Shown here one piece after another: positions 26,097 to 35,195 of a stretch of DNA of 64,000 bases; position 1 is the first letter of the stretch; every line of letters begins with the position of its first letter. Location: NCBI RefSeq assembly GCF_002177135.1, contig NZ_MWPH01000002.1:620001-684000 (forward strand), written 5' to 3'. The position numbers and the translations under genes were made by a program. The notes beneath the pieces were generated by a model. The model searched no databases. It saw only the letters and a list, made by a program, of their open reading frames with translations, and was not told the DNA's origin. This DNA comes from Natronolimnobius baerhuensis (GTDB taxonomy: Archaea; Halobacteriota; Halobacteria; Halobacteriales; Natrialbaceae).

Positions 26097-27439
26097 GCCA
26101 GGAAACGATTGAGTCAGCAGCCGAATCATCGATGGGCGCACACGACGAGGCGATGGTCAAAGTCCGCGACCTGAAAACCTACTACGACAACAGCGGCCTG
26201 TTCAACTCGACGCCAGTCAAAGCCGTCGACGGCGTCTCCTTCGACATCCGCCCCGGCGAAACGCTCGGGCTCGTCGGCGAATCCGGCTGCGGGAAGACGA
26301 CGCTCGGACGAACACTGCTCCAACTCGAGGAAGCCACGGACGGCGACATTCGCTTCGACGGCACCGACATCACGACACTCGGTAGCGACGAACTCCAGAC
26401 GTGGCGACGAAACGCCCAGATGGTGTTTCAGGACCCGCAGTCGAGTCTCAACGACCGGATGACGATTGGCGAAATCATCCGCGAACCGCTCGATGTCCAC
26501 GACTGGAAGACTCCACGCGAGCGAAACCAGCGCGTTAAAGAACTCCTCTCGACGGTTGGTCTCCAGCGCGAACACTACTACCGATACCCTCACCAGTTCT
26601 CCGGCGGCCAGCGCCAGCGCATCAGCATCGCCCGGACGCTCGCACTCGAGCCTGACTTCGTCGTCCTCGACGAGCCAGTCTCCGCACTCGACGTCTCCGT
26701 CCAGGCCGAGATCATCAACCTGCTCGAGGACCTTCAGGAGGAGTTCGGACTCACGTACCTGTTTATCGCACACGACCTCTCGGTCGTCAGGCACATCTGT
26801 GATCGGGTTGCCGTGATGTACCTCGGAAACATCATGGAGATCGGACCCACCGAGGAACTGTTCTCGAACCCGTCGAATCCGTACACACACTCGCTGCTGT
26901 CGGCGATTCCCGAACCGGATCCGACAGTTGATCGAGATCGGATCACACTTCAGGGCACACCGCCGAATCCGCGGTATCCTCCGGCTGGCTGTCCGTTCAG
27001 CACGCGCTGTCCGGCCCGTATTCGGCCGCCGAACCATCAGGACCTCGACGACGAACTCTGGATGCGTCTCAACGCACTCAAGAGCACGCTCGCCGAGCGC
27101 AAGCGTGCCGAGCGCTCGATTCGTGAGCGCGTGCGTGCCGCAGTTGGGAAAGACACCCGCTTTGGCACAATCGACGAAACCTACGACGAACTGTTCAGCG
27201 ACGTCAAGGTTCCCTCGAGCATCGAATCCGTCCTGGACCGGATTGCGACACATGCCGAAAACCACGAGGAAAGCGAGGCAATCGACCTGTTCCACGAGGA
27301 GTTCGGCAGCGTCTGTGAGCGCGAGGAGCCGTCGTACTACACCGTCGGCGATGACGCAGACGAGCACCGCAGCTACTGTCATCGACACGACGATGACTAC
27401 CGCGAGCCGGGGCCGGTCCTCGACGACCGACACCGCTAA
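26093..27439 (+). CDS. ABC transporter ATP-binding protein, DppF/OppF type, with split cysteine domain
   Basis: This 448-residue second ATPase has Walker [11 protein letters not shown]-loop [12 protein letters not shown], signature [16 protein letters not shown], Walker [15 protein letters not shown] and switch His FIAHDL. The C-terminal oligopeptide/dipeptide domain starts normally (GCPFSTRCP) but is interrupted by about 100 mostly helical, charged residues before the last two cysteines (VCERE and YCHRH). In bacterial homologues all four cysteines lie within about 35 residues and can bind an Fe-S cluster. It is the last gene of the operon. Confidence 0.9.
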   Translation: MSQETIESAAESSMGAHDEAMVKVRDLKTYYDNSGLFNSTPVKAVDGVSFDIRPGETLGLVGESGCGKTTLGRTLLQLEEATDGDIRFDGTDITTLGSDELQTWRRNAQMVFQDPQSSLNDRMTIGEIIREPLDVHDWKTPRERNQRVKELLSTVGLQREHYYRYPHQFSGGQRQRISIARTLALEPDFVVLDEPVSALDVSVQAEIINLLEDLQEEFGLTYLFIAHDLSVVRHICDRVAVMYLGNIMEIGPTEELFSNPSNPYTHSLLSAIPEPDPTVDRDRITLQGTPPNPRYPPAGCPFSTRCPARIRPPNHQDLDDELWMRLNALKSTLAERKRAERSIRERVRAAVGKDTRFGTIDETYDELFSDVKVPSSIESVLDRIATHAENHEESEAIDLFHEEFGSVCEREEPSYYTVGDDADEHRSYCHRHDDDYREPGPVLDDRHR

Positions 27440-27469
27440 CGACTCCGCTCATATTCGATTCAGTTTCCA

Positions 27470-27895
27470 ATGTCTGACTCCCGCCTGTGGATTCGACGCC
27501 GCGTCCGCATCTGGGCTGACGCCCTGACGTACGCGTGTACCCTGACCATCCTTGCGGGAGTCGCAAGCGGCGTGCTCGCAATTGCGACCGGTGGCGGGAG
27601 CGTCCGCGCGAAGGAATTACTCTTTGTCACCGGCTGGATACTCCTCGCGTACGCAACGATCAAACTCTGGCCAACCTCGCCGGAGGACCTCGAGGAAGAC
27701 CGAACCGGTGACTCGCTTGCAGACTCCCAGCCGACGACCCGATTTCAGCGACTCGTGCGCGCACTGCCACCCAACCGTTGGGTTCGACTCCCCCGACCCG
27801 AGCGACGCATGACGACGGCTGGGAAGGTGCTCCTCGCGAGCGTCCTCATCCTGCTGGTCTCGTTTCTCCTCGAGACCGTCTTCGGCGTCACCTGA
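27470..27895 (+). CDS. small membrane protein of unknown function
   Basis: This 141-residue protein has three hydrophobic segments near residues 16-38, 48-64 and 117-138, and a positively charged cytosolic loop (RALPPNRWVRLPRPERR). It is haloarchaeal in composition, and I recognise no domain. It lies 30 bases after the ABC operon on the same strand and could be co-transcribed, but nothing in it suggests a transport role. Confidence 0.7.
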   Translation: MSDSRLWIRRRVRIWADALTYACTLTILAGVASGVLAIATGGGSVRAKELLFVTGWILLAYATIKLWPTSPEDLEEDRTGDSLADSQPTTRFQRLVRALPPNRWVRLPRPERRMTTAGKVLLASVLILLVSFLLETVFGVT

Positions 27896-28029
27896 ATCGG
27901 TCAGACTCCGGGCGGCAAACGGCCGACTCCGAACCCGCCCACCGCCGACTCGGCCACCGCTAACCCACATCGCTGCTCGAGCGGTCAAAAAAGGGTTATC
28001 CCTCTCCACTTCGTTCCTCCATCTATCCT

Positions 28030-28536
28030 ATGACCGACGAGACCGATACGTCTGCAGACGCCCAGCGTCGCGGCCCCAACGTCGCATCGAACGCCTGGAA
28101 ACGAACGCTCGAGGACCTCGAGACGATTGCCGAGGAACGGCGCGATGACGGTTGGGACGTACTCACGGTCAAAGCTGCCCAGACGGACACGCTGGGACGT
28201 GACACCGGCTCGACCGACTCGTTTGGCCTGTTCCACGTCCTTCCGAACAACCACGCCGAGCCGTTCTCCGAGACCTACGACAGCGATGCGTACACCGAGT
28301 ATCTGGCATACGGATCGATCATCGGCGGCCACAAGTACCTCATCACCGAACTCATCGACCCCGACAACGAGCGCTCGATTCTCATCGCTGGGCGATATAC
28401 CCTCGCTCGAGCCCAAGGCATGATTACAGCCGCGCGTGACGAAGACGTCCTCTATACCCACGTCAAAACAATCGACGGCACGATCCTCGGCACGTTCGAA
28501 CACGAGGAATACGACCCGCTGCTTCCTGACTCCTGA
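28030..28536 (+). CDS. conserved haloarchaeal protein of unknown function
   Basis: This 168-residue soluble acidic protein has no membrane segment or signal. Order-rich parts are WKRTLEDLETIAEERRDDGWD (helix) and a mixed alpha/beta part with GLFHVLPNNHAEPF, YTEYLAYGSIIGGHKYLITELID and ILIAGRYTLARAQGMI. I recognise it only as a type of protein found across haloarchaea. ATG 28030 follows an AT-rich promoter-like stretch (GGGTTATCC near 27990), and no partner is linked. Confidence 0.7.
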   Translation: MTDETDTSADAQRRGPNVASNAWKRTLEDLETIAEERRDDGWDVLTVKAAQTDTLGRDTGSTDSFGLFHVLPNNHAEPFSETYDSDAYTEYLAYGSIIGGHKYLITELIDPDNERSILIAGRYTLARAQGMITAARDEDVLYTHVKTIDGTILGTFEHEEYDPLLPDS

Positions 28537-28637
28537 TCGGCTCGCTCGAGTGTGGCTTTTCGCAGTGATGTATTAGGTACTGTCTCGAGTGACGGCCGTA
28601 TTATCGCTGTTGCTCGAGGAGTTGGGTGTCACAAGGT

Positions 28638-28703
28638 GGGAGGTAGATTTGAACCACGCCAGCACTCTCGCTTTGCTCGAGCGCTGTCTGGTTCAAACTA
28701 CCA
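28638..28703. repeat. partial copies of the tRNA-Met 3' arm, direct and inverted
   Basis: The 17-mer GGGAGGTAGATTTGAAC at 28638-28654 exactly repeats 28750-28766, the T-arm/acceptor end of the neighbouring initiator tRNA. About 35 bases later GGTTCAAACTACC (around 28690-28702) is a near-complement, so the two can form an imperfect long hairpin. Such fragments next to tRNA 3' ends are typical leftovers of integration of a mobile element at the tRNA gene. No integrase remains in the window. Confidence 0.7.
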
Positions 28704-28745
28704 CATGCTATGGATGGCGCTCACGAATTTGTTCGCGCCAAAACA

Positions 28746-28820
28746 TAGCGGGAGGTAGATTTGAACTACCGATCTGCGGGTTATGAGCCCGCCGGAATCT
28801 CCTGGCTATCCCATCCCGCT
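28746..28820 (-). tRNA. initiator tRNA-Met (anticodon CAU)
   Basis: A full cloverleaf can be drawn: acceptor AGCGGGA with TCCCGCT (7 pairs), anticodon arm GCGGG-CTCATAA-CCCGC, and T arm GGTAG-TTCAAAT-CTACC, plus a discriminator A. Three consecutive G:C pairs at the base of the anticodon loop and the A1:U72 first pair are hallmarks of archaeal initiator tRNA, so it is tRNAi rather than the elongator. CCA is not encoded. No intron is present. Confidence 0.93.
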
Positions 28821-28886
28821 ATCACATCATACCCGAGTGAACTAATTAAGGGTTGTGATTCGGACGCCGTGTGCGGGTTTCTACCG

Positions 28887-29321
28887 CTACCCCTGGTGGA
28901 CCTTCCACGTGTAGAGGGACTCACAGGTGTAGTTGACAAAAAAGCCAACGCCAATCCCGATGACGTTTGCCGCCATGTACCAGACGCCGAACTGGTGATA
29001 GAGGACCGCCAGCACGGAGAGCGTGACAAGAAAGCCAGCGAATCGAACTGCATTTGAGCGCAGGAATCGCCGTCCGAGCGGGCGAACACCCATCTCGCCG
29101 TAACTCGAGAACGTCCAGCGCTCGTTGATGGCAAAAATAACGATGATCGACAGTTCCCACGAGATCATTTTCGCGACCACTGGCCCAAGCACTGTGAGTT
29201 CGACCAGTGCGAACAACACGACGATATCAACGGTTGCGCCAGCGAACCCAACGCCTGCAAACTGGGTGAAACGACTCCGCGAACGCAGTGCCCGAAGGCG
29301 CATCTGTAAGGCCTCGATCAT
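28887..29321 (-). CDS. GtrA family membrane protein
   Basis: This 144-residue protein has four transmembrane helices (about 18-40, 48-66, 88-106 and 112-134) and GtrA-like signatures: RFTQFAGVGFAGATVDIVVL at the first helix, FAINERWTFSSYGE in the loop, and FFVNYTCESLYTWK at the end. GtrA proteins are thought to flip or help flip polyprenyl-phosphate-linked sugars for cell-surface polysaccharides. ATG 29321 is chosen because the frame upstream shows no conserved residues. The gene lies downstream of the tRNA on the same strand. Confidence 0.85.
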   Translation of the reverse strand: MIEALQMRLRALRSRSRFTQFAGVGFAGATVDIVVLFALVELTVLGPVVAKMISWELSIIVIFAINERWTFSSYGEMGVRPLGRRFLRSNAVRFAGFLVTLSVLAVLYHQFGVWYMAANVIGIGVGFFVNYTCESLYTWKVHQG

Positions 29322-29436
29322 TCCTGCATCACCGCTGTCAGCAGTGGAGTCGTGTGTGCTGACCTCAAGGTAGTATCTAACACGTGAGAGAACACACGAA
29401 AAGCGTACTGGAAGCGGAAACGAGAGTGTGAGATGA

Positions 29437-29703
29437 TTACAGCGCGAGTTCGCCGCGTGGCTCGATAACGGTGACATCCTCGGCGTCGGCGCGGTCGACA
29501 TCGAGGAAGTGCGGAATGAAGTTTCGCTTCGCGAAGTCTTCGTATTCGGCGTCTGTGCCGACGGTACACCACAACTGGACCGTTTCGGGGCCGTGCCACT
29601 CACCGTTGCGATTGATCCCGAAGCAGACCAGTTCGTCCCCGTCGTGTTCGATAATGGCTCCCTTTCGGATGCCGGGGTCGCCGTGGATGATGAGCCGCTT
29701 CAT
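29437..29703 (-). CDS. HAH_0734 family small protein
   Basis: This 88-residue protein starts at ATG 29703 (MKRLIIHGDPGIRKGAIIEH) and is recognised as the HAH_0734 family, a small haloarchaeal family usually found divergent from the L44e ribosomal gene as here. It is a compact alpha/beta protein rich in strands (DELVCFGINRNGEWHGP) with a single Cys in LWCTVGTD. Function is unknown. Conserved neighbourhood with translation genes hints at a ribosome-related role (inference). Confidence 0.8.
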   Translation of the reverse strand: MKRLIIHGDPGIRKGAIIEHDGDELVCFGINRNGEWHGPETVQLWCTVGTDAEYEDFAKRNFIPHFLDVDRADAEDVTVIEPRGELAL

Positions 29704-29819
29704 ACCTCGCAGTTCACAGGAGAGACGATTAAACGCTTCGAACACGGCCACGGTCGATTCCGCCCGATTGCGTCCAGATAGTGGGGCTTCCTCCCACACA
29801 CTCGAGGACGAACCAAACG

Positions 29820-29863
29820 GGTTTTAAACTGGCCTACCATAGGCCACAGCAAGTGAGATAACC
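29820..29863 (+). promoter_or_regulatory. promoter of the L44e operon with inverted repeat
   Basis: A TTTTAAA element at 29822-29828 is followed by a perfect 7-bp inverted repeat TGGCCTA-CCA-TAGGCCA (29830-29846) and then the ATG at 29864. The repeat lies between the TATA box and the expected transcription start, where a bound repressor would block initiation. GTGAGATAACC before the ATG resembles a weak ribosome binding site. Confidence 0.4.
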
Positions 29864-30145
29864 ATGCAGATGCCACGCCGATTCAATACGTACTGCCCGC
29901 ATTGTAACGAACACCACGAACACGAAGTCGAGAAAACTCGAAACGGCCGTTCCAGCGGCATGAAATGGGACGCGCGCCGAACCAAGCGCAACTCCTCGAG
30001 CATTGGTAACTCCGGGCGCTTCTCGAAAGTGCCAGCCGGCGAGAAGCCAACCAAGAAAACCGACCTTACGTACCGCTGTGGCGAGTGTGGCAAAGCCCAC
30101 CTCCGCCAAGGATGGCGTGCCGGCCGACTTGAGTTCCAGGAGTGA
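29864..30145 (+). CDS. rpl44e: 50S ribosomal protein L44e
   Basis: This 93-residue basic ribosomal protein has zinc-ribbon cysteines CPHC (near residues 11-14) and CGEC (near 72-75), matching archaeal/eukaryotic L44e (L36a/L42). It contacts the tRNA E-site of the large subunit. It is the first gene of the conserved archaeal cluster rpl44e-rps27e-aIF2a-nop10, with only six bases to the next gene. Confidence 0.96.
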   Translation: MQMPRRFNTYCPHCNEHHEHEVEKTRNGRSSGMKWDARRTKRNSSSIGNSGRFSKVPAGEKPTKKTDLTYRCGECGKAHLRQGWRAGRLEFQE

Positions 30146-30150
30146 TTACA

Positions 30151-30324
30151 ATGGCAGGAAATTTCTATTCAGTCCGCTGTGGCGATTGTGAGAACGAACA
30201 GACCGTCTTCGGCAAAGCCTCCACGGAGGTCGCCTGTGCCGTCTGTGGCACCACGCTTGCGCGACCAACCGGCGGCAAAGCCGAGATCGAACACGAGATC
30301 ATCGAAACTGTCGAGTCACGATGA
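30151..30324 (+). CDS. rps27e: 30S ribosomal protein S27e
   Basis: This 57-residue zinc-ribbon ribosomal protein starts at ATG 30151 ([20 protein letters not shown]), nine bases inside a slightly longer open frame. CGDC and CAVC supply the four zinc ligands. It overlaps the start of aIF2-alpha by ATGA. Confidence 0.95.
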   Translation: MAGNFYSVRCGDCENEQTVFGKASTEVACAVCGTTLARPTGGKAEIEHEIIETVESR

Positions 30325-31121
30325 AATATAGCGGCTGGCCCGACACCGGCGAACTCGTCGTCGGCAAGATCGACGAAATCGAGGACTTCGGTGTCTTCGT
30401 CGATCTCGAGGAGTACAAGGACAAACGCGGACTCATCCACATCTCGGAAGTCGCCAGCGGCTGGATCAAAAACGTCCGCGATCACGTCCGCGAGGGCCAG
30501 ATCGTCGTCTGCAAGGTCTTGGACGTCGACGAGGGGCACGAGCAGATCGACCTCTCGCTCAAAGACGTCAACGACCACCAGCGCTCGGAGAAGATCCAGC
30601 AGTGGAAAAACGAGCAAAAAGCAGACAACTGGATGGACCTCGCCCTCGAGGAGGACATCGACGACGAGGACTACACGGCAATCGCGAACGAACTGATCAA
30701 CGCACAGGGCAGTCTCTACGACGGCTTCAAGCAAGCTGCAATTCACGGCCACGAAGCCCTCGAGAGCACGAACCTCACCGATGAGGAGATCGATTCGCTC
30801 GTCGATACCGCTCGCGAGAACGTTTCGGTGCCGTACGTCAACGTCACCGGCTACGTCGACCTCGAGAATCCATCACCAAGTGGCGTCGACGGCATCCGCG
30901 AGGCACTCGAGGCTGCCGAAGGCAACGGAGAGGTGCCCGACGAGGTCGACCTCGAAGTGAGCTACGTCGGTGCACCCGAGTACCGCATCACGGTGCAGGC
31001 ACCGAACTACAAGACGGCCGAATCCCAACTCGAGGAAAGTGCTCAGCGCGCAGTTACCGCTATCGAAGGACACGATGGCGACGGTGAGTATCACCGCGAG
31101 CGCCGCACTGACGACGAGTAA
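30321..31121 (+). CDS. translation initiation factor aIF2, alpha subunit
   Basis: This 266-residue subunit belongs to the heterotrimeric factor that brings initiator tRNA to the ribosome. The N-terminal S1 OB-fold (about 1-85) includes [21 protein letters not shown] and [21 protein letters not shown]; a helical middle domain (about 90-175) and a C-terminal alpha/beta domain binding the gamma subunit (about 180-266) follow. The length is normal. It is translationally coupled to rps27e. It is notable that the initiator tRNA gene is only 1.5 kb away. Confidence 0.95.
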   Translation: MKYSGWPDTGELVVGKIDEIEDFGVFVDLEEYKDKRGLIHISEVASGWIKNVRDHVREGQIVVCKVLDVDEGHEQIDLSLKDVNDHQRSEKIQQWKNEQKADNWMDLALEEDIDDEDYTAIANELINAQGSLYDGFKQAAIHGHEALESTNLTDEEIDSLVDTARENVSVPYVNVTGYVDLENPSPSGVDGIREALEAAEGNGEVPDEVDLEVSYVGAPEYRITVQAPNYKTAESQLEESAQRAVTAIEGHDGDGEYHRERRTDDE

Positions 31122-31129
31122 TCCAACCG

Positions 31130-31309
31130 ATGAAATCCGACATTCGGGTGTGTTCGGCGTGGCGCGAGACCCACGACAGCCCGGTGTATACCCTTTCTGA
31201 CTCCTGTCCGGACTGCGGTGCAGTGGCCGAAAACACTGCCCCTGCGCCGTTTAATCCATCCGACCCACACGGCGAGTACCGACGGTCTCTTAAGCGTCGC
31301 AATCGCTGA
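31130..31309 (+). CDS. nop10: Nop10, H/ACA RNP protein
   Basis: This 59-residue protein begins at ATG 31130 (MKSDIRVCSAWRETHDSPVY) and ends before the PAC2-family gene. The pattern of an N-terminal zinc-ribbon-like half (Cys8, then CPDCG), the PVYTLSD strand, and the PFNPSDPHGEYRR linker into a basic helix is that of archaeal Nop10. Nop10 forms the catalytic core of box H/ACA pseudouridylation complexes with Cbf5. Its position straight after aIF2-alpha is the classic archaeal arrangement. Confidence 0.93.
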   Translation: MKSDIRVCSAWRETHDSPVYTLSDSCPDCGAVAENTAPAPFNPSDPHGEYRRSLKRRNR

Positions 31310-31316
31310 TACGGGT

Positions 31317-32261
31317 ATGGACGAACTCGAGATCGAGGCGGTCGCCGAGGTTGAACTGGACGACCCCGTTCTCGTCGAGGGGTTGCCGGGTGTTGGCCAC
31401 GTTGGCAAACTCGCCGTTGATCACCTACTCGAGGAACTGAACGCTGACGATGAGGCAGACGCTGAGGCTGCGGAGACGTCGGACGCCGACTCCGAGGCTG
31501 CGGATGACGGTGAAACCGACGCCGACACCGAGAGTGAGTCGGACGACACTACTGACACAGACACCGACAGTGAGTCCGACAGCGACGAGACAATCACGAG
31601 CAGCCTCGAGGGCGAGGCCACGCTCGTTCGTCGAGTCTACTCACAGGAGTTCCCGCCGCAAGTCAGCGTCGAGGGTGGCGTCGCGGACCTGACCTGCACC
31701 GAAATCTATGCCGTTTCGATCCCCGAGGGTCGGGACCTGCTCTTGTTGACTGGCGATCATCAGGCCCAGACGAACGAGGGCCATTACCTCTTGACCGATG
31801 CCTTCCTCGACATCGCCGAGGAGTTCGGCGCATCGGAGCTGTACGCCCTTGGTGGCGTTCCGACCGGGGAACTCATCGACGAGTACGCCGTTATCGGCGC
31901 GGCCACCCACGAGTCGATGCTCGAGCCACTCGAGGCCGCGGGCGTCGAGTTCCGCGAGGACGAACCGGCCGGCGGCATTGTCGGCGTCTCCGGACTCCTC
32001 CTTGGCCTCGGCAAACGTCGTGGCTTCGAGGCAGCCTGCCTGATGGGCGAGACCAGCGGCTATCTCGTCGATCCAAAAAGTGCTCGCGCGGTGCTCGAGG
32101 TACTCGAGACGGTCCTCGAGATCGAACTGGGTTATGAGCGACTGGACGACCGTGCCGACGAGATGGAAGACGTCATCGGCAAGATCCAGGAGATGGAACA
32201 GCAACAACAGCAACAGCAGATGGACGTGCCGACGGACGACGATCTGCGCTATATCGGCTAA
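31317..32261 (+). CDS. PAC2 family protein (proteasome assembly chaperone-like)
   Basis: This 314-residue protein of the PAC2 (COG2047) family, related to archaeal proteasome assembly chaperones, has core motifs PVLVEGLPGVGHVGKLAVDHL near the start, FPPQVSVEGGVADL, LLLLTGDHQAQTNEGHY, LYALGGVPTGE and CLMGETSGYLVDPKSA. A haloarchaeal insertion of about 55 almost purely Asp/Glu/Ser/Thr residues (about 43-98) interrupts the first beta-alpha unit, and the C-terminus has a run of seven glutamines after MEQ. It is seven bases after nop10, so co-transcription is likely. Confidence 0.88.
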   Translation: MDELEIEAVAEVELDDPVLVEGLPGVGHVGKLAVDHLLEELNADDEADAEAAETSDADSEAADDGETDADTESESDDTTDTDTDSESDSDETITSSLEGEATLVRRVYSQEFPPQVSVEGGVADLTCTEIYAVSIPEGRDLLLLTGDHQAQTNEGHYLLTDAFLDIAEEFGASELYALGGVPTGELIDEYAVIGAATHESMLEPLEAAGVEFREDEPAGGIVGVSGLLLGLGKRRGFEAACLMGETSGYLVDPKSARAVLEVLETVLEIELGYERLDDRADEMEDVIGKIQEMEQQQQQQQMDVPTDDDLRYIG

Positions 32262-32346
32262 CGCGGCCAACTTTTCTTCACTCGTATCGACACCGGCCAC
32301 TGCAGCAATCCAAACGTATTTTTGTCAACTGGTTGTACACCTCAGT

Positions 32347-32892
32347 ATGGCAACAGCACGTGTAATCGATGGCATCGATGGCGTTTGTCACCGGTACGGA
32401 CCCGGTCGACTGCCTCGAGCGGACGATCCAGCAGTTGGTGCGGGCTATGCCGGTGCAACGGCGGCACTGTTCAGCGCAGTCACGTTCGCCGGGTTGATGC
32501 TCCTGATCGATGGGAGGCCGCTCGGTCCGGCGGGTAGTGGTCCGCTTCTGGGTGGTGCGGCACTCGTTTCGCTCCCGCTCGTCGTGCCGACTGCGTTCGT
32601 CGCAACCGCTGTGGCTTGGCGGTTCGTTTCGACAGCAATTCCACAGCCCGGTCTGATTGGTGGTCTCCTTGCCGTCCACCTGACGTATCTTCTTGCCTTC
32701 GCCGGACTGTTCGGGTTCAGCCTCGCCGCGATACTCACAGGCATCGGCTCCGCATACTATGGCCCGGTCCACGAGTCGTTCCGCTTCGCCGGCGGCTTCA
32801 CGTACATCGGGTTTCTCTACACTGCGTGGTTCACGGTCCCTATCGGCTGTCTCGGTGGCTACATCTACGAACACGTCGGCGCACCAGCCTGA
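32347..32892 (+). CDS. four-helix membrane protein of unknown function
   Basis: This 181-residue protein has hydrophobic segments near residues 36-56, 66-92, 99-128 and 147-172, Gly/Ala-rich, with few charges. I recognise no domain; similar membrane proteins are widespread in haloarchaea. ATG 32347 is chosen because the frame upstream overlaps the preceding gene. AT-rich sequence (CGTATTTTTG, about 30 bases upstream) fits a leaderless promoter. Confidence 0.65.
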   Translation: MATARVIDGIDGVCHRYGPGRLPRADDPAVGAGYAGATAALFSAVTFAGLMLLIDGRPLGPAGSGPLLGGAALVSLPLVVPTAFVATAVAWRFVSTAIPQPGLIGGLLAVHLTYLLAFAGLFGFSLAAILTGIGSAYYGPVHESFRFAGGFTYIGFLYTAWFTVPIGCLGGYIYEHVGAPA

Positions 32893-32898
32893 GCGTGA

Positions 32899-33678
32899 TT
32901 AGCCCTCGAGCACTTCGTACGAAACGTCAGCGTCTCGCAGCGCGTCCGTCACACGGCCAACGGCGTCGGTGGTCGCGACGACAGTGATCTCGAGTCCGTG
33001 TTCGGCAGCGTCGGCGGCGACTTCGCCGACGGCGAATGTCACTGCCGGCTCGACGTCGGCGTGCCGGCAGGCGACAATGGCTTCGATGCCTGTCGCGACG
33101 ACGCGGTCGGCAGCGTCACAGGCGTCGGTGACGGTCTCCTCGTCGAGCGCTCGGCTTCCGCCGGTTCGGACGCTCGGAACTTGGACGACAGTCACTGAAC
33201 CGGGCTCGAGTTCCATGACGCCCTCGAAGCTCGTCACGCCGACGTCGGTGCCGGCGGTTGCGTCGGTGGTCGCGATGCCAGTTGCTGGTCCCGCATCGCC
33301 CGGTTCGGCATGGAGCAGGCCATCATCTAAAAAGAGCGAGACGGTATCGCCTTCCGCGATATCGTCAGTCGCGAGTGCAGCGTCCTCGCTCATCGCGCCG
33401 AGAACATCACCCGTGACGTGGTCTGCGAACCGGCGGACGTCGTCGGCGGCCCGAAAGAGCCAGTCGACGCCCTCTCGAGTGACGCGATAGCGCGAGCGCC
33501 CCTCCTTCTCGACGAGGCCGTCGTCGACCAGTTCGCGGATGTATTCGCTGACAGCTTGACTCGTGACGCCGACTTCCTCGGCGATTTCACCCTGGCTGAC
33601 CGCGGGCTGGCGCTCGGCGATCTGGACGAGAATCCGGAATCGCGTCGCGGCCCGCTTGTTATCGAGGACGTCGACCAT
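32899..33678 (-). CDS. winged-helix transcriptional regulator next to thiC
   Basis: This 259-residue protein has an N-terminal winged helix (about 10-70: RFRILVQIAERQPAVSQGEI, TSQAVSEYIRELVDDGLVEK) followed by an acidic C-terminal alpha/beta domain (about 90-259) rich in repeats of Val/Ala strands that could bind a small ligand. It lies 77 bases downstream of thiC on the same strand, so it may be its co-transcribed autoregulator. Archaeal thiamine regulators of the ThiR type have an HTH plus a ThiN-like domain; whether this C-terminal domain is ThiN-related I cannot show. A general MarR-like regulator is the alternative. Confidence 0.72.
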   Translation of the reverse strand: MVDVLDNKRAATRFRILVQIAERQPAVSQGEIAEEVGVTSQAVSEYIRELVDDGLVEKEGRSRYRVTREGVDWLFRAADDVRRFADHVTGDVLGAMSEDAALATDDIAEGDTVSLFLDDGLLHAEPGDAGPATGIATTDATAGTDVGVTSFEGVMELEPGSVTVVQVPSVRTGGSRALDEETVTDACDAADRVVATGIEAIVACRHADVEPAVTFAVGEVAADAAEHGLEITVVATTDAVGRVTDALRDADVSYEVLEG

Positions 33679-33755
33679 ACGTGTCTGTTTCTCGAGTAGG
33701 GCAAAAAAGTGCGTGATCGGTGGCGCTCGAGTGGGTGTCGACGGTGACTGTGCGA

Positions 33756-35195
33756 TCAGTCGTCGCTTGCCGGTTCTGCAGGCGCTTGGTCGTGCTCGCT
33801 TCCCGGAATGTCTGCGCCCTCGTGTGTGCCAACCGGCGGCAGGTTGACTTCGGCAGCCGGCGAGTTCTCGAGGTTGGTTTCCTCAGTGAGGCGTTCCATC
33901 CCGTCACCGTCGCCCTCGCGTGCGTCCTGGTCGATCCGCATCGAGCAGAACTCGACGCCACACATCGAGCAGAAGCGAGCCTCCTTGTAGTTGTCACCGG
34001 GCAAGGTCTGGTCGTGGGAATCGCGGGCGCGGTCGGGGTCAAGCGCGAGGCGGAACTGCTCGCGCCAGTCGAAGGCGTAGCGGGCTTCCGAGAGAGCGTC
34101 GTCCCAGTCACGTGCGCCGGGGCGTTCGGCACCAACGTCGCCGGCGTGGGCAGCGATCCGGTAGGCGGCGAGGCCGTCGCGAACGTCTTCTTCGTCGGGG
34201 AGTCCGAGGTGTTCTTTGGGCGTCACGTAACAGAGCATCGCGGCACCGGCCTGGGCGGCCATCGCCGCGCCGATTGCGCTCGTGATGTGGTCGTAGCCGG
34301 GGGCGATATCGGTCACGAGCGGGCCGAGAACGTAGAAGGGGGCGCCGTCACAGACCTCCTGCTGGCGCTCGACGTTCTCGGCGACTTTGTGCATCGGGAC
34401 GTGGCCCGGCCCTTCGACCATCACCTGCACGTCGTGCTCCCAGGCGCGACGGGTCAACTCTCCCAAAGTGTCGAGTTCGGCGTACTGGGCCTCGTCGCAG
34501 GCGTCGGCCAGACAGCCGGGCCGGAGACTGTCCCCGAGGCTGAACGTCACGTCGTGTTCGGCGAAAATCTCGCAGATCTCGTCGTACACCTGAAAGAGGG
34601 GATTCTGCTCGCCGTTTTCTTCCATCCACGAGGCCATAATTGACCCGCCTCGAGAGACGATGCCCGTCTTGCGGCCATCGGTCAACGGCAGGTGCTCGGC
34701 GAGAATCCCCGCGTGAATCGTCATGTAGTCGACGCCTTGTTCGGCCTGCTTCTCGATGATCTCGAGCAGCAAATCCGTCGTAATCTCTGCGGGACTGTCG
34801 GCCTGCTTGACGGCTTCGTACAGCGGGACCGTCCCAATCGGAACCGGCGAGTGCTCGAGGTGTGTCTCTCGAATCTCGTCTAAATCGCTTCCCGTCCCAA
34901 GGTCCATCACCGTGTCCGCGCCGTAGTGAACCGCGCTGTGGAGTTTCTCGAGTTCGGTCTCGAGGTCGCTCGTCGTCTCGCTGTTGCCGATGTTGGCGTT
35001 GACTTTCGTCGAAAAGTCGCGGCCGATGATCATCGCGTCGAGCGCGTCGTGATTCGTGTTCGCTGGAATGACGGCCTGGCCCTCGGCGACCTGCTCGCGG
35101 ACAAACTCGGGGTCACGGTTCTCGCGTTTGGCGACGCGTTCCATCTCCTCGGTGACCGTTCCCTCGCGGGCGGCAGCAATCTGAGTGTTCGCCAT
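33756..35195 (-). CDS. thiC: phosphomethylpyrimidine synthase ThiC
   Basis: This 479-residue radical-SAM enzyme converts aminoimidazole ribotide to hydroxymethylpyrimidine phosphate for thiamine synthesis. The [4Fe-4S] motif C-x2-C-x4-C is at Cys409, Cys412 and Cys417 ([12 protein letters not shown]), near the C-terminus as in all ThiC. Other conserved parts are [29 protein letters not shown] and [17 protein letters not shown]. The acidic about 50-residue tail is haloarchaeal. It lacks the long N-terminal extension of plant/bacterial ThiC. Promoter and palindrome lie directly upstream. Confidence 0.96.
   Translation of the reverse strand: MANTQIAAAREGTVTEEMERVAKRENRDPEFVREQVAEGQAVIPANTNHDALDAMIIGRDFSTKVNANIGNSETTSDLETELEKLHSAVHYGADTVMDLGTGSDLDEIRETHLEHSPVPIGTVPLYEAVKQADSPAEITTDLLLEIIEKQAEQGVDYMTIHAGILAEHLPLTDGRKTGIVSRGGSIMASWMEENGEQNPLFQVYDEICEIFAEHDVTFSLGDSLRPGCLADACDEAQYAELDTLGELTRRAWEHDVQVMVEGPGHVPMHKVAENVERQQEVCDGAPFYVLGPLVTDIAPGYDHITSAIGAAMAAQAGAAMLCYVTPKEHLGLPDEEDVRDGLAAYRIAAHAGDVGAERPGARDWDDALSEARYAFDWREQFRLALDPDRARDSHDQTLPGDNYKEARFCSMCGVEFCSMRIDQDAREGDGDGMERLTEETNLENSPAAEVNLPPVGTHEGADIPGSEHDQAPAEPASDD

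Noticed and set aside
26126-27433. Long minus-strand frame opposite the OppF-type ATPase gene
   Set aside because: It is the antisense shadow of a well-conserved ATPase; composition is wrong and no motif is present.
28552-28758. Possible small gene beside the tRNA
   Set aside because: The frame runs through tRNA-like fragments and hairpins; the sequence is explained by the tRNA scar.
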